DNA from: Aliarcobacter lanthieri
GTDB lineage: Bacteria > Campylobacterota > Campylobacteria > Campylobacterales > Arcobacteraceae
Assembly: GCF_013201625.1 (NCBI RefSeq)
Contig: NZ_CP053839.1
Span: 1,612,001 to 1,676,000 of the forward strand
DNA: 64,000 nucleotides
Direction of reading: 5' to 3'
Made by a program: the position numbers and the translations under genes. Each line of letters starts with the position of its first letter. The stretch's first letter is position 1. The notes under the pieces are model-generated. The model was not told the DNA's origin. It searched no databases and saw only the letters and a program-made list of their open reading frames with translations. Positions 34,144 through 45,259 of this stretch are shown piece after piece.

Positions 34144-34668
34144 TTATTTTTCTAATTCGTGCTCAACTCTTCTGTTTTTTGCCCAGCACTCTTTTGTTTT
34201 TTCAGTACAAACAGGATTGCTTTCACCTAAAGAAACCATAGTAATATTAGTTGAAACACCATTTGCTACTAAAACATCTTTAACAGCATTTGCTCTTTTT
34301 AAACCTAAAGCATAGTTATACTCATCACTTCCCCACTCATCTGTATTTCCAAATACTTTAATTGTAGTATCTGAAGAAACTTGAGATAATTTAGAAGCAT
34401 TGTTTACAGCTTTTTCTTTATTTGTAGCAGTTAAGCTATATTTATCGAAATCAAAGTAAACATGTTCTATTAAAACTCTTTGTCCATTAATCATATAGTA
34501 GTTACCATTTCCAGCTCTTTCTAATAAAGTACCATCTTGGATTGGCGCTTCAGTAGTTACAGACTCAGATGGAGCAACAACATCATTTACATCAGCATTT
34601 TTTTCACTACAACCAGTAGTAAATAGTAAAGCTGAAACTAAAACAGAATAAAGACCTAACTTTTTCAT
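34144..34668 (-). CDS. pal: Peptidoglycan-associated lipoprotein Pal
   Basis: A 174-residue outer-membrane lipoprotein. It has a lipobox FTTGC (Cys20), a short flexible linker, and an OmpA-type peptidoglycan-binding domain (about 68-174) with VYFDFDKYSL, GNTDEWGSDEYNYALGLKRANAV and the C-terminal KNRRVEHEL. It anchors the outer membrane to the cell wall and binds TolB. It is separated from tolB by 138 bases carrying the tolB terminator, so it may have its own promoter. Confidence 0.95.
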   Translation of the reverse strand: MKKLGLYSVLVSALLFTTGCSEKNADVNDVVAPSESVTTEAPIQDGTLLERAGNGNYYMINGQRVLIEHVYFDFDKYSLTATNKEKAVNNASKLSQVSSDTTIKVFGNTDEWGSDEYNYALGLKRANAVKDVLVANGVSTNITMVSLGESNPVCTEKTKECWAKNRRVEHELEK

Positions 34669-34776
34669 TATTTTTCCTTAAAATAAAATTTTCAAGAAAT
34701 ATTACTAAACTAAAACTTAATTATTGTTTATATTTTTTTGTTTTATGTGTATAATAAAAGGGGATTTTACAAAAAA

Positions 34777-34800
34777 GGGAAGATTAGTTAATAATCTCCC
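34777..34800 (-). terminator. Terminator after tolB
   Basis: GGGAAGATTA, a short loop, then TAATCTCCC, with one bulged base, six bases beyond the tolB stop. Six A residues at 34771-34776 supply the T run on the minus strand. Confidence 0.75.
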
Positions 34801-34806
34801 ATTTTT

Positions 34807-36075
34807 CTACCAATCAATAGATTGAATTCTCTTACCAGAAAGTGGAAATAAGAAAGATTTATTATGTTCTAATCTAATAATACCAATTGAACTTGCTTCT
34901 CCAAATGTTTTAATAAATAAAACACTTTCTCCATCTGGAGAAAATTTAGGAAATTGATTTACTCCACTTGAAGTTAATCTTTTTAAGCTATCCGATCTTG
35001 TAGATATAAGATATAAATTAAAACTCTTACCTAATTCATTACTAGCATCTTTACTACTAAATATAATATTGTTACCATGTGATGTAACTGAAGAGTTGTT
35101 GTTACTATGAAAAACTAATCTTTCAACTGCTGTAGAACCAATACTCTGAGCAAAAATATTTGGATTCCCTAATCTATCAGAAACAAAAACTATTTTTGAA
35201 TCATTTTCTACAAACTGACCACCTACATCAATTCCACTATACTTTGTAATTTGTGTCTTAGATTTAGTTTTTGTGTTATATAAAAAGATATCTGGTTGTC
35301 CATTTGGTGAAGCAGTAACAAGAATTTTAGAACCATCAGCATTTACATCAGAACAAGCAAGCATTCCATCTGAATCCATAATAACTTCTTTACTTCTATT
35401 ATATATATTTAATTTAATTAAAGTTGGTTTTTTATAATTATAAGATGTATAATATATAGTTTTTTGTTCTTTATCTGCCCATTTAGGGAAAATATTTAAT
35501 CCACCAGTTACAACTCTTTTTTTATAAGTTAAAGTGTAATCCCCTATCATAATATCAGCTTTATTAGGACCATCATATACTGAGAAAACTACAAATTTAT
35601 CCATCCAAGCAATACTTGGTGCTTTAAAATGATCGTTAATTGATATTGCTGCTTTATGAGCTAAAAATACAAATCTCTCTTCTAAAGATGTTGTATAATT
35701 TTTTTCTAAAACTAAAGCTCTTGAATTTATATCATAAAGCTTTGTCATTAAAGTATAATTACCACCTGCTTCTTTTTTAGCTGATAAATTAATATATAGA
35801 TTTATCCCTTGATTAGATAATCCTAAAATATCTGGTAAGCTGTCATAAGCTGTTAAGCTAGTAGCACTAGATACTTCAAAATGTCCACTAACATTGAAAT
35901 CGTCTACTAAAGCTTTACGAATTTTACTTAATGTATCTTTTTCCAAAGAATCTGGTGCAATAGAAACCACAACCTTTGGTAAAATCATTCCTTTTTTTAC
36001 AATATCTAAATGACCATCAACTTCTGCAAAAAGAGAACTTAACATTAAAGATATAACTAAAAATATTCTTAACAT
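34807..36075 (-). CDS. tolB: Tol-Pal periplasmic beta-propeller protein TolB
   Basis: A 422-residue periplasmic protein: signal peptide MLRIFLVISLMLSSLFAEVD, an N-terminal domain (about 20-160), then a six-bladed beta-propeller with WD40-like PD40 repeats (GNPNIFAQ, FSPDGESVLF). It bridges Pal and TolA in outer-membrane maintenance. ATG 36075, with an AAGGA ribosome site, is four bases after the tolA stop. A longer in-frame opening to 36102 begins with TTG, lacks a ribosome site and is rejected. Confidence 0.93.
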   Translation of the reverse strand: MLRIFLVISLMLSSLFAEVDGHLDIVKKGMILPKVVVSIAPDSLEKDTLSKIRKALVDDFNVSGHFEVSSATSLTAYDSLPDILGLSNQGINLYINLSAKKEAGGNYTLMTKLYDINSRALVLEKNYTTSLEERFVFLAHKAAISINDHFKAPSIAWMDKFVVFSVYDGPNKADIMIGDYTLTYKKRVVTGGLNIFPKWADKEQKTIYYTSYNYKKPTLIKLNIYNRSKEVIMDSDGMLACSDVNADGSKILVTASPNGQPDIFLYNTKTKSKTQITKYSGIDVGGQFVENDSKIVFVSDRLGNPNIFAQSIGSTAVERLVFHSNNNSSVTSHGNNIIFSSKDASNELGKSFNLYLISTRSDSLKRLTSSGVNQFPKFSPDGESVLFIKTFGEASSIGIIRLEHNKSFLFPLSGKRIQSIDW

Positions 36076-36079
36076 AATT

Positions 36080-36811
36080 TTATCCTTCAAATTTAAAATC
36101 AACTGAATATCTTACACCCTTTCCATTTGGTGGTATAGGATATGGTACTCCTTTTTGAGTATCTAAATACGATCTTAAGGCTTCATTATAAGCCTCATCT
36201 TTTGATTTACTCTGGAACTTATAATCAAACCTTCCATTTGCATCAACCATTACAATTACTCTTGCTACAATAGTTGTATCATAAGAAATTGGAGCTCCAG
36301 CTTGTAATATTTCATAAAGTTTACTACCATAATCATCATTGGCATCACCTTTAGCAGAACTTTTAACTTTTGAATCAGTTGTAGTTTTTTCATCTTCTAA
36401 AAGTTTATCTATTTTAATATTTGATGATTTTTTCTCTTTTTCAAATTTAGATTTAAATCTTTTTGGATCAATAGATTTCTCAATATTATTAACTTCTTCT
36501 TTTACAACTTTTGGAGCAGTCTCCTTAACATTTGCAAATAAAGATTTTAAATCTGGTTTTTTTTCATTTGAAGCTGAAGTAGATTTTTCAACTACTTCTT
36601 CTTGCTTTATAATTTTTTCTACTTTTCTTTCAACCATTTTCTTTTCAGCTACTTCCTCTATCATATCTAATTCTATAGTTGTAGAATTAGGTGTAATATT
36701 AATAGCATCTTTGTTTGGAGTAAAAATATAAAACATTACAAGAAAACATATAAAAAAATATATTGAAAAAGCAATAATACCTGAAACAATAAAAGAAGAA
36801 TTATTTTGCAT
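36080..36811 (-). CDS. tolA: TolA-like/TonB C-terminal-domain energy transducer
   Basis: A 243-residue protein with a short cytoplasmic N-terminus, one membrane helix (about 9-30), a Lys/Glu-rich extended middle (about 45-150) and a C-terminal TonB/TolA-like domain (about 165-243; GAPISYDTTIVARVIVMVD, YPIPPNGKGVRYSVDFKF). Shorter than E. coli TolA (421). It sits between tolR and tolB, so TolA is more likely than a dedicated TonB, though cross-talk with the siderophore receptors cannot be ruled out. Confidence 0.85.
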   Translation of the reverse strand: MQNNSSFIVSGIIAFSIYFFICFLVMFYIFTPNKDAINITPNSTTIELDMIEEVAEKKMVERKVEKIIKQEEVVEKSTSASNEKKPDLKSLFANVKETAPKVVKEEVNNIEKSIDPKRFKSKFEKEKKSSNIKIDKLLEDEKTTTDSKVKSSAKGDANDDYGSKLYEILQAGAPISYDTTIVARVIVMVDANGRFDYKFQSKSKDEAYNEALRSYLDTQKGVPYPIPPNGKGVRYSVDFKFEG

Positions 36812-36813
36812 CT

Positions 36814-37203
36814 TTACCCATCTGTAACTAAAGCTACTTTAAAAAAGCCTGCTTCTTTAACTGATTTTAATACATAAACAATATCATCATATTTCAAGCT
36901 TTTGTCAGCTCTAATATGTATAGGTGTATTTTGATCTTTACCTCTTGAAAATAGTAAAAAACTATCTGCAAAATTCGATATCTCAACTTTATTTTTATTT
37001 AATGTAACAACTCTATCTTTTGTGATAATAATATCAATTTTTTGAACATCTTGAACTTGTTGTGACTTACTTCCAGTTGGAAGATTTATAGGTTCTTCAA
37101 ACTCAATTACTGGTGCAGTAACCATTAGTATTGCTAATAAAACTAGCATAATATCAACTAAAGGAGTAATATTCAAATCTGGCTTTTGATTAAAATCAAA
37201 CAC
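36814..37203 (-). CDS. tolR: TolR/ExbD-family proton-channel subunit
   Basis: A 129-residue inner-membrane protein with one helix near 15-35 containing the conserved Asp in NITPLVDIMLVLLAILMV, which carries protons in TolR/ExbD. The periplasmic domain follows (about 45-129; IHIRADKSLKYDDIVYVL). It works with TolQ to energise TolA. Two-base gap to tolA and three-base gap to tolQ. Confidence 0.93.
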   Translation of the reverse strand: MFDFNQKPDLNITPLVDIMLVLLAILMVTAPVIEFEEPINLPTGSKSQQVQDVQKIDIIITKDRVVTLNKNKVEISNFADSFLLFSRGKDQNTPIHIRADKSLKYDDIVYVLKSVKEAGFFKVALVTDG

Positions 37204-37206
37204 TGG

Positions 37207-37767
37207 TTACCCTTTAGCTACTAAAATTTCTGATTGAGCTTTTAGAAAAATATTTAATTCATAAATTTTTCTTGAAAGAATTTGATGGAATGTATAAGCG
37301 AAAATTGCAACAAAAATACCGGCAGCTGTTGCTACTAATGCTTCACTAATTGCTGGTGCTATAATAGAAAATGAAACTTTTGATTCATTTGCAAATACAG
37401 CAAATGATTCTAATATTCCAATAACCGTTCCAAAAAGACCAATAAATGGTGATGTTGATGATATTATGGCAAGCCAAGAAATACCAACACTAGCATCTTT
37501 AATAATATTAATTTCACAAGCATGTAAAATCTCTTTAGATGTAGAACCACTTGAACATTGATTTAATAATGATAATGGTGAAAATCTACCTTGTCCTGAA
37601 GTTAATGATTCCAAAGCTCTTTTTTCATTTGATATTAACCTATTCAATGCACTATTTCTATAGAAAAATATCCAAAAAACAGCTACTGTATAAGTTGACA
37701 ATAGCGCTAAAACTATATAAGTTATAGCGCTACTATTTGCCAAATAATTTAGTAATGTAGAAATCAT
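37207..37767 (-). CDS. tolQ: TolQ/ExbB-family proton-channel subunit
   Basis: A 186-residue inner-membrane protein with three helices (about 10-32, 95-125 and 140-160). Diagnostic segments are the STSPFIGLFGTVIGIL loop-helix and ISEALVATAAGIFVAIFAYTF, which line the proton channel. It begins six bases after atpC, so the Tol genes appear to extend the ATP synthase operon, as in C. jejuni. Confidence 0.93.
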   Translation of the reverse strand: MISTLLNYLANSSAITYIVLALLSTYTVAVFWIFFYRNSALNRLISNEKRALESLTSGQGRFSPLSLLNQCSSGSTSKEILHACEINIIKDASVGISWLAIISSTSPFIGLFGTVIGILESFAVFANESKVSFSIIAPAISEALVATAAGIFVAIFAYTFHQILSRKIYELNIFLKAQSEILVAKG

Positions 37768-37772
37768 ATTTT

Positions 37773-38150
37773 TTATGCAAACGAGTTGATTTTTGCTTCA
37801 ACTGCAGCTAAAGATACACTAGAATCTTTCACTGAATTAACTAACTCTTTTGCTGCTTCAATATTTTTTGCTATTTCTGAATCTTTTCCAGAAGTTAATG
37901 CAATAGCTCCATCAACTAATACATCAACTGATTGTTCATCTACTTTAACATGTCCCCAATTAATAGCAACAGCTTCTGTAGAATCAATTTTTTCAATAAC
38001 AATTACTCCAACATTTAGAGTCGATACTAATGATGAGTGTCCTGGAAGTACTCCAAACTCTCCCTCTTTTCCAGGGAGAGTTACACTTTTAACACTCTCA
38101 TTAAAAATCGTTCCAGTTGGAGTAACGATTGATAATTTAATTGTATCCAT
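37773..38150 (-). CDS. atpC: ATP synthase F1 epsilon subunit
   Basis: A 125-residue protein comprising mainly the N-terminal beta-sandwich (KLSIVTPTGTIFNESVKSVTLPGKEGEFGVLPGHSSLV) and a short helical C-terminus. It couples gamma rotation to the c-ring and can inhibit ATP hydrolysis. Last gene of the atpF'FHAGDC cluster. Confidence 0.95.
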   Translation of the reverse strand: MDTIKLSIVTPTGTIFNESVKSVTLPGKEGEFGVLPGHSSLVSTLNVGVIVIEKIDSTEAVAINWGHVKVDEQSVDVLVDGAIALTSGKDSEIAKNIEAAKELVNSVKDSSVSLAAVEAKINSFA

Positions 38151-38174
38151 AAGTTTTTTCCTTAATGGTATTTA

Positions 38175-39581
<1,407 letters not shown>

Positions 39582-39589
39582 TTATTAAA

Positions 39590-40474
39590 TTATTTTAATG
39601 CTTCAACACCACTGATAATCTCTATCAGCTCTGTTGTAATTGCAGCTTGTCTTGCTTTATTATATTCAACTGTTAAACTATTAACTTTCTCTTTTGCATT
39701 CTTACTTGCAGCTTCCATAGCTTGCATTCTAGCACTATGTTCAGCAGCTAAAGAATCAATTAATGCATAATACATATTGAAATCAATATATTTTTCAGTT
39801 AATTCTTTTAATACTTCATCATCATCGTCTGGTTCAATATTTAACATAGAAGTAGTTTCAGTAATTTCAACTTCCTCTAAACTAATTGGTAATAATTCTC
39901 TTACTCTTATCTCTTGAGATAACATATTTAAGAAACCATTATAAACAATTATTATTTTATCAGTAACTTCATTTTTAAAATCTTCAACAACATCATGAAT
40001 AAAACTTGCAGCTTTTTCATAATCTGGAGCAGAAGATAGTTCAATTGCTTTTTGCTCAATAGTTTGACCTTGGAAAGAGAAGAAATCAACTCCTTTTCTT
40101 CCAGCAGCTCTTAATCTAACTTTTACACCTTTTGTTTCATATTCTGAAATCAATTTACTAACAGTCTTAATTGTAGACATATTAAAACCACCGCAAAGCC
40201 CTTTATCAGCAGTTACAAAAACAATATCAACTGTTTTTGGATTATCATTTTGTAAAAATGCTCTACCAATATTTCCTTCATCTTGAACTTTGCTAACCCG
40301 TGCTGCAATATCAGAAAGAACTTCATTTATCTTTTGAGCATAACTTCTAGATTGTTCAGACAATTGTCTTGTTCTAGTAAGTTTTGCTGAAGATACAAGC
40401 TTCATAGCTTTTGTAGTCTTCTGAGTATTTTTAACACTATTTATTTTTAATTTTATCTCTTTTAAGTTAGCCAT
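39590..40474 (-). CDS. atpG: ATP synthase F1 gamma subunit
   Basis: A 294-residue central-stalk subunit: N-terminal coiled-coil helix MANLKEIKLKINSVKNTQKTT... and the C-terminal helix with the signature ARMQAMEAASKNAKEKVNSL around residues 249-268. The ADKGLCGGFN motif in the middle is also typical. It rotates inside the alpha/beta hexamer. Confidence 0.96.
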   Translation of the reverse strand: MANLKEIKLKINSVKNTQKTTKAMKLVSSAKLTRTRQLSEQSRSYAQKINEVLSDIAARVSKVQDEGNIGRAFLQNDNPKTVDIVFVTADKGLCGGFNMSTIKTVSKLISEYETKGVKVRLRAAGRKGVDFFSFQGQTIEQKAIELSSAPDYEKAASFIHDVVEDFKNEVTDKIIIVYNGFLNMLSQEIRVRELLPISLEEVEITETTSMLNIEPDDDDEVLKELTEKYIDFNMYYALIDSLAAEHSARMQAMEAASKNAKEKVNSLTVEYNKARQAAITTELIEIISGVEALK

Positions 40475-40484
40475 AGACTAATCC

Positions 40485-42002
40485 TTAATTTGCATTAAAT
40501 ACAGTTTTAAACTCTTCTAATGCAGCTTTTAATTGTGCTTCCGTATTATCATCAATTTTTTGACTTGATTTAATTGCATCTAAGATATTTGAATATTTTT
40601 GTTCAATAAATGTATGTAATTCAGCTTCAAATCTAACAACATCTTTAACTGCAATATCATTTAAGTACCCTTTAGTACCAGCATAAATAATTACAATTTG
40701 TTTTTCGATCACAAGTGGTTTATTAACACCTTGTTTTAATACTTCAACCATTCTTTGTCCAAGTTCTAACTCTCTTCTTGTTGCTTCATCTAAATCTGAT
40801 GCAAACTGAGCAAATGCCTCAAGTTCTCTATATTGAGCAAGTGAAAGTTTTAATGTACCAGCAACTTGTTTTGTAGCTTTAATTTGAGCAGCTCCACCAA
40901 CTCTTGATACAGATAAACCAACGTTAATAGCAGGTCTAATTCCTGAGTTAAATAGATTTGTTTCTAAGAATATTTGTCCATCAGTAATAGAAATTACGTT
41001 TGTAGGAATATAAGCAGCAACATCTCCTGCTTGAGTTTCAATAATAGGTAAAGCTGTTAAAGAACCAGCACCTTTTTCATCACTCATCTTTGCAGCTCTT
41101 TCAAGTAATCTTGAATGTAAATAGAATACATCTCCTGGATATGCTTCTCTTCCTGGAGGTCTTCTTAAGATTAATGACATTTCTCTATATGCAACTGCAT
41201 GTTTTGATAAATCATCATAAATAATTAATGCATGTTTTCCATTATCTCTAAAAAATTCACCCATTGTAACACCTGCATATGGTGCTAAAAATTGTAATGT
41301 TGATGAATCAGCAGCACTTGCATTTACAACAATTGTATAATCCATAGCTCCTGCTTCTTCAAGTGTTCTTACAACTGATGCTACTGAAGATGCTTTTTGA
41401 CCAATTGCAACATAAATACAAATTACATTCTCACCTTTTTGGTTTAAGATTGTATCAATAGCAACTGTAGTTTTACCAGTTTGTCTATCTCCAATAATTA
41501 ACTCTCTTTGCCCTCTTCCAATTGGAACTAAAGCATCAATAGCTTTGATACCAGTTTGTAATGGCTCATGAACTGATTTTCTTGACATAATACCAGGAGC
41601 TTTTTCTTCAACAAATCTTGTCTCAGTTGCAACAATAGCACCTTTACCATCAAGAGGCTCACCTAAAGCATTTACTACCCTTCCAACTAAACCATCTCCA
41701 ACTGGAACTTCTAATAATTTTCCAAGTCTTTTACAAGATGTACCTTCTCTTAATCCAGTTCCTTTTCCAAGAACAACAACACCAGCAGAAGATTCTTCTA
41801 AGTTAGAAGCAAGACCTTTCTCACCGTTTTCAAACTCTACAAGCTCACCAGCCATAACATTTTTAAGACCATAAACTTGAGCAATACCATCTGCATAAGA
41901 GATAATTTTACCAGTTTCGTTTACATCTACATTTAATTCAAAGTTATCAATTCTCTCTTTTATAATAGAACTGATTTCATCAGCTTGAATTTTTGCACCC
42001 AT
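40485..42002 (-). CDS. atpA: ATP synthase F1 alpha subunit
   Basis: A 505-residue non-catalytic nucleotide-binding subunit with P-loop [15 protein letters not shown] (about 169-183), the [15 protein letters not shown] segment and the alpha-chain signature [17 protein letters not shown]. Length is normal. It lies 21 bases after atpH. Confidence 0.97.
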   Translation of the reverse strand: MGAKIQADEISSIIKERIDNFELNVDVNETGKIISYADGIAQVYGLKNVMAGELVEFENGEKGLASNLEESSAGVVVLGKGTGLREGTSCKRLGKLLEVPVGDGLVGRVVNALGEPLDGKGAIVATETRFVEEKAPGIMSRKSVHEPLQTGIKAIDALVPIGRGQRELIIGDRQTGKTTVAIDTILNQKGENVICIYVAIGQKASSVASVVRTLEEAGAMDYTIVVNASAADSSTLQFLAPYAGVTMGEFFRDNGKHALIIYDDLSKHAVAYREMSLILRRPPGREAYPGDVFYLHSRLLERAAKMSDEKGAGSLTALPIIETQAGDVAAYIPTNVISITDGQIFLETNLFNSGIRPAINVGLSVSRVGGAAQIKATKQVAGTLKLSLAQYRELEAFAQFASDLDEATRRELELGQRMVEVLKQGVNKPLVIEKQIVIIYAGTKGYLNDIAVKDVVRFEAELHTFIEQKYSNILDAIKSSQKIDDNTEAQLKAALEEFKTVFNAN

Positions 42003-42023
42003 TCAATTTCTCCTTTATAAGTT

Positions 42024-42554
42024 CTAAACTGCTTTTAAAATATGATCGATTAACTGCGATTTTAATCTATCTTTAGAGAAAGATATCTCAACACCTAGTC
42101 CATCAATATCAACTTTAATACCATCATAACCACCAACTTTTTGTGATAATGAAAGTTTTACATTAAATTTTTTACTAAATTGCTCTTCTATTGAAGATAT
42201 ATAATTACTTGGTAATTCTTCATTAGTATATACTACACCAATGTAACTATTATTCATTTTTGCAATTTGAATTTTTAAATCATTTGCAATTAATGGTAAT
42301 AAGTCTAATCTTCTTTTTTCACCAAGTAGTTTAATAAAATTATTCAAAGCACTATTTGCACCAGTAACTAAAGATATAACTAAAGTTGTTTTATCATTTT
42401 CACTAACTTCTGGTGAAGTAATAATTGATTTGAATTTATCACTATTAAACGCTGAAGAGATTTCATTTAATTTTTCACTAATTTCTGTAATAGCTTTTAG
42501 ATCTCTTCCATCTATTAGAGCTTTTACATATCTTTTTGCTACTAAATCTCTCAT
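42024..42554 (-). CDS. atpH: ATP synthase F1 delta subunit
   Basis: A 176-residue peripheral-stalk protein (OSCP family): helical N-domain beginning RDLVAKRYVKALID and a C-terminal part with VGGYDGIKVDIDGLGVEISFSKDRL. It joins F1 to the b/b' stalk. It shares one base with the atpF stop. Confidence 0.93.
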   Translation of the reverse strand: MRDLVAKRYVKALIDGRDLKAITEISEKLNEISSAFNSDKFKSIITSPEVSENDKTTLVISLVTGANSALNNFIKLLGEKRRLDLLPLIANDLKIQIAKMNNSYIGVVYTNEELPSNYISSIEEQFSKKFNVKLSLSQKVGGYDGIKVDIDGLGVEISFSKDRLKSQLIDHILKAV

Positions 42555-43069
42555 TATGCTACCTTTTTAAGAACAATATTTACTAACTCATCCTGAGATA
42601 ATTTAATATTGTCTGATTTTAATAACTCATCAAGAATTTCAGCAACAACTTCTTTTTTAGCTTTAGAAATCTCAACTTTTATCATCTCATCTAAATTTTT
42701 ATTTAGATTAGCAATATCAGAATCAATAGCTGTTGTAACTTTTTGTTTTATAGAATCTACATCAGCTTTTGCACTTTCAATAATTTCAGCAGCAATCTTC
42801 TTTGCATCATCTAATTTTTTTTGAGCTTCAGTAACTCTGTCTTTAGAAGCTTTTAAGCTATCTTGAACTTTATCAAGTTCAGCTTGAATTCCTAAAGTTC
42901 TATTAGCAAAAAATGCCTTAATTCTATGTGCAAGTAAATACCATAAAATTGCAGCAAATATTACGAAGTTAAAGGTTCTTTGACCAATATCAGTCTCAAC
43001 CTCACCTTGACTTGCAAACAATGCAACTGGAACCATAGCTATAGCTAATAGTAGTAATACTCTTTTCAT
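42554..43069 (-). CDS. atpF: ATP synthase F0 b subunit
   Basis: A 171-residue peripheral-stalk subunit. Residues 1-19 look like a cleavable signal or extra hydrophobic segment, followed by the membrane helix FVIFAAILWYLLAHRIKAFF and a long charged coiled coil (about 55-160). Paired with the b' gene just upstream, as in other Campylobacterota. Confidence 0.92.
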   Translation of the reverse strand: MKRVLLLLAIAMVPVALFASQGEVETDIGQRTFNFVIFAAILWYLLAHRIKAFFANRTLGIQAELDKVQDSLKASKDRVTEAQKKLDDAKKIAAEIIESAKADVDSIKQKVTTAIDSDIANLNKNLDEMIKVEISKAKKEVVAEILDELLKSDNIKLSQDELVNIVLKKVA

Positions 43070-43079
43070 TCATTCTCTC

Positions 43080-43502
43080 CTAAATTGAACTAAGCTTAGC
43101 TTTTAAGCTTTGGTTAAATTGAGGCATTGATGATAATAAAGAGGCTTTAAGTGCACTTGTTTCTTCTTGTAAGCTTTTAGCAAATTCAGCAGATTTTGCT
43201 TCTAAATTTAATTTAGCACTTGCAAGTTTAACATCAGCACTATCTTTTGCTTCCTTATAGGCTTGCTCTCTAATAGCAGCAGCTTCTCTTTTAGCTTTAG
43301 CAATAATATCATTTGCCTCAACTAAAAGCCCATCAACATCAGCACTATTAGATTTTGCATCTTCTAAATCTTTTTTAATAGATGCAGATCTTTCGTCCAT
43401 ATGTTTTAATAATGGTTTAAACAAGCAACTGTTTAGTCTAGCAACAACTAAAAGAAAGATGATACCAGAGCTAAGCAATAGTACAGGACTTATGTCTAAC
43501 AT
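43080..43502 (-). CDS. atpF': ATP synthase F0 b' subunit
   Basis: A 140-residue second b-type subunit: membrane helix at about 4-22 (SPVLLLSSGIIFLLVVARL) and a charged coiled coil. The SCLFKPLLKHMDERSASI segment after the helix is typical. It heads the atp cluster, with a 106-base gap to parB upstream, which probably contains an added promoter. Confidence 0.92.
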   Translation of the reverse strand: MLDISPVLLLSSGIIFLLVVARLNSCLFKPLLKHMDERSASIKKDLEDAKSNSADVDGLLVEANDIIAKAKREAAAIREQAYKEAKDSADVKLASAKLNLEAKSAEFAKSLQEETSALKASLLSSMPQFNQSLKAKLSSI

Positions 43503-43608
43503 TCATTCCTCCATATTTTTACAGTTTAGTTTAACTAAAACGTTTCAATTTTAGCAAAAATATCTATAAAAAAATATTAAAATGGAAAATAAAATTTATT
43601 TTTTGATT

Positions 43609-44463
43609 TTATTGTATATTAAAGTAACTAGCTAATCTATCTATATCTTCTTGAGAGTTAAATTCAATCTTAATATAATTTTTATCTATCTTAGCTTTTA
43701 TTTTATCATTTTTGAGTATTTCAGTAAAAGATTTTAATGATTTTATATTATAAGAATTTATTTGGCTTTCTTTTTTAGGTTTTGGCTTATCTTTTTCTTT
43801 TAAATCTTTTATCAATTTTTCAGCTTCTCTTACTGATAGTTTTTGACCAATTATAGTATCACAAACCATTTTTTGTTCATCAACATTTAGACCTAACATA
43901 ATTTTTGCATGACCTGCTGTTAGTTTATCTGTAGCTAAAAATTGTTGTACATAAGAACTTAATTGTAATAATCTCAAAGTATTTGTTATAGAAGTTCTAC
44001 TTTTAAAAACTTTTTTTGATAATTCTTCATGAGTAATATTATGTTCATTTAAAAGTTGTGCGTAACAAAATGCTAATTCTATAATATTTAAATCATCTCT
44101 TTGAATATTCTCAATTAAAGCTAATTCTCTTAGTTTTAATTCATCTTCATTTACAATAATAGCTTTTATTTCTTCAATATTTGCTAGTTTATGAGCTCTT
44201 AATCTTCTTTCTCCAGCTATTAGAGTATAAGTTCCATCATTATCTTCAACTACTACTATAGGTTGAAGTAAACCATGTTCTTTTATAGAATCACTTAGTT
44301 CTTGAAGTTTTTCTTCATCAAATATTTTCCTTGGCTGATTTGGATTTGGTTTTATTAAAGAAACATCTATTTTTGCAATACCAGAATTCAAATTTCCACT
44401 TGAATTACCATAAGCTGTTTCAACTTCACCTAATAACTCTCCTAATCCTCTTCCTAGTGCCAT
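43609..44463 (-). CDS. parB: Chromosome-partitioning protein ParB (Spo0J family)
   Basis: A 284-residue DNA-binding protein. The N-terminal CTP-binding ParB domain (about 35-125) has NPNQPRKIFDEEKLQELSDSI and LIAGERRLRAHKLA. The central helix-turn-helix domain (about 130-215) contains LSKKVFKSRTSITNTLRLLQL, and a C-terminal dimerisation segment ends in IDRLASYFNI. It loads at parS and organises the origin region with ParA. Confidence 0.95.
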   Translation of the reverse strand: MALGRGLGELLGEVETAYGNSSGNLNSGIAKIDVSLIKPNPNQPRKIFDEEKLQELSDSIKEHGLLQPIVVVEDNDGTYTLIAGERRLRAHKLANIEEIKAIIVNEDELKLRELALIENIQRDDLNIIELAFCYAQLLNEHNITHEELSKKVFKSRTSITNTLRLLQLSSYVQQFLATDKLTAGHAKIMLGLNVDEQKMVCDTIIGQKLSVREAEKLIKDLKEKDKPKPKKESQINSYNIKSLKSFTEILKNDKIKAKIDKNYIKIEFNSQEDIDRLASYFNIQ

Positions 44464-44482
44464 ATTACTTCCTATTAAAAAA

Positions 44483-45259
44483 TTATCCTATAATTGCTTT
44501 TGCTAAATTTGTATATGCTTTCGTTCCTATTGAAGCTGTATCATAAAGCATAATGGGTTTTCCAAAACTTGGACTCTCTGCAAGTTTTATATTCCTTGGA
44601 ATAACAACATAAGAGTCATCATCAATTTTAAACAGTTTATTCTCAAAATGTTGTGCTAAGTCTGCAAAAACTTGTTTTGATAAATTATTCTGAGAACTAT
44701 ACATTGTAGGTAAGAATCCTCTTATTTGTAAACTTTTATTAATAGTTTGTTTTACAAGTTTTATTGTATTTAATAATTGTGCAAGTCCTTCTAAAGCAAA
44801 AAATTCACATTGTATTGGTATTAAAACTGAAGTAGAAGCTCCTAAAGTGTTAATTGTAATTGGTCCAAGTGCAGGTGGTGAATCTATGATTATATAATCA
44901 TAACTTGCTTTAACTGTATCAATTTTTCTTTTTAATACAAGTTCTCTCTCTTTTGTATTTTTGTAGAACTCTTTTTCAATTCCTACAAGACCAATATTTG
45001 AAGGTGCAACTTTTAAATTCTCTATTTCAGAATCTAAAATAATTTCTGCTAACTCTTTTGTTCCAAGCATTACATGATAGATATTGTACTCATACGTATC
45101 TCTATGAAATCCTAACGATGTTGTTGCATTTGCTTGTGGATCTGCATCTATTAGTAAAACTTTTTTACCATCTAGTGCTAAAGCTGCACTTAAATTAACT
45201 GCAGTTGTAGTTTTACCTACACCACCTTTTTGATTTGCTATTGAAATAATCTCAGTCAT
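44483..45259 (-). CDS. parA: Chromosome-partitioning ATPase ParA (Soj)
   Basis: A 258-residue deviant-Walker ATPase: IANQKGGVGKTTTAVNLSAAL at the N-terminus (P-loop residues about 10-18), LLIDADPQANATTSLGF (Walker A') and YIIIDSPPALG (Walker B). It segregates the chromosome origin with ParB, encoded 19 bases downstream. Its start overlaps the birA stop by four bases. Confidence 0.95.
   Translation of the reverse strand: MTEIISIANQKGGVGKTTTAVNLSAALALDGKKVLLIDADPQANATTSLGFHRDTYEYNIYHVMLGTKELAEIILDSEIENLKVAPSNIGLVGIEKEFYKNTKERELVLKRKIDTVKASYDYIIIDSPPALGPITINTLGASTSVLIPIQCEFFALEGLAQLLNTIKLVKQTINKSLQIRGFLPTMYSSQNNLSKQVFADLAQHFENKLFKIDDDSYVVIPRNIKLAESPSFGKPIMLYDTASIGTKAYTNLAKAIIG

Noticed and set aside
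36080-37767. Reading tolQRA as an ExbB-ExbD-TonB set for the siderophore receptors
   Set aside because: They lie directly upstream of tolB-pal-cpoB, and the first two fit TolQ/TolR equally well; dual use remains possible but is not supported by sequence.
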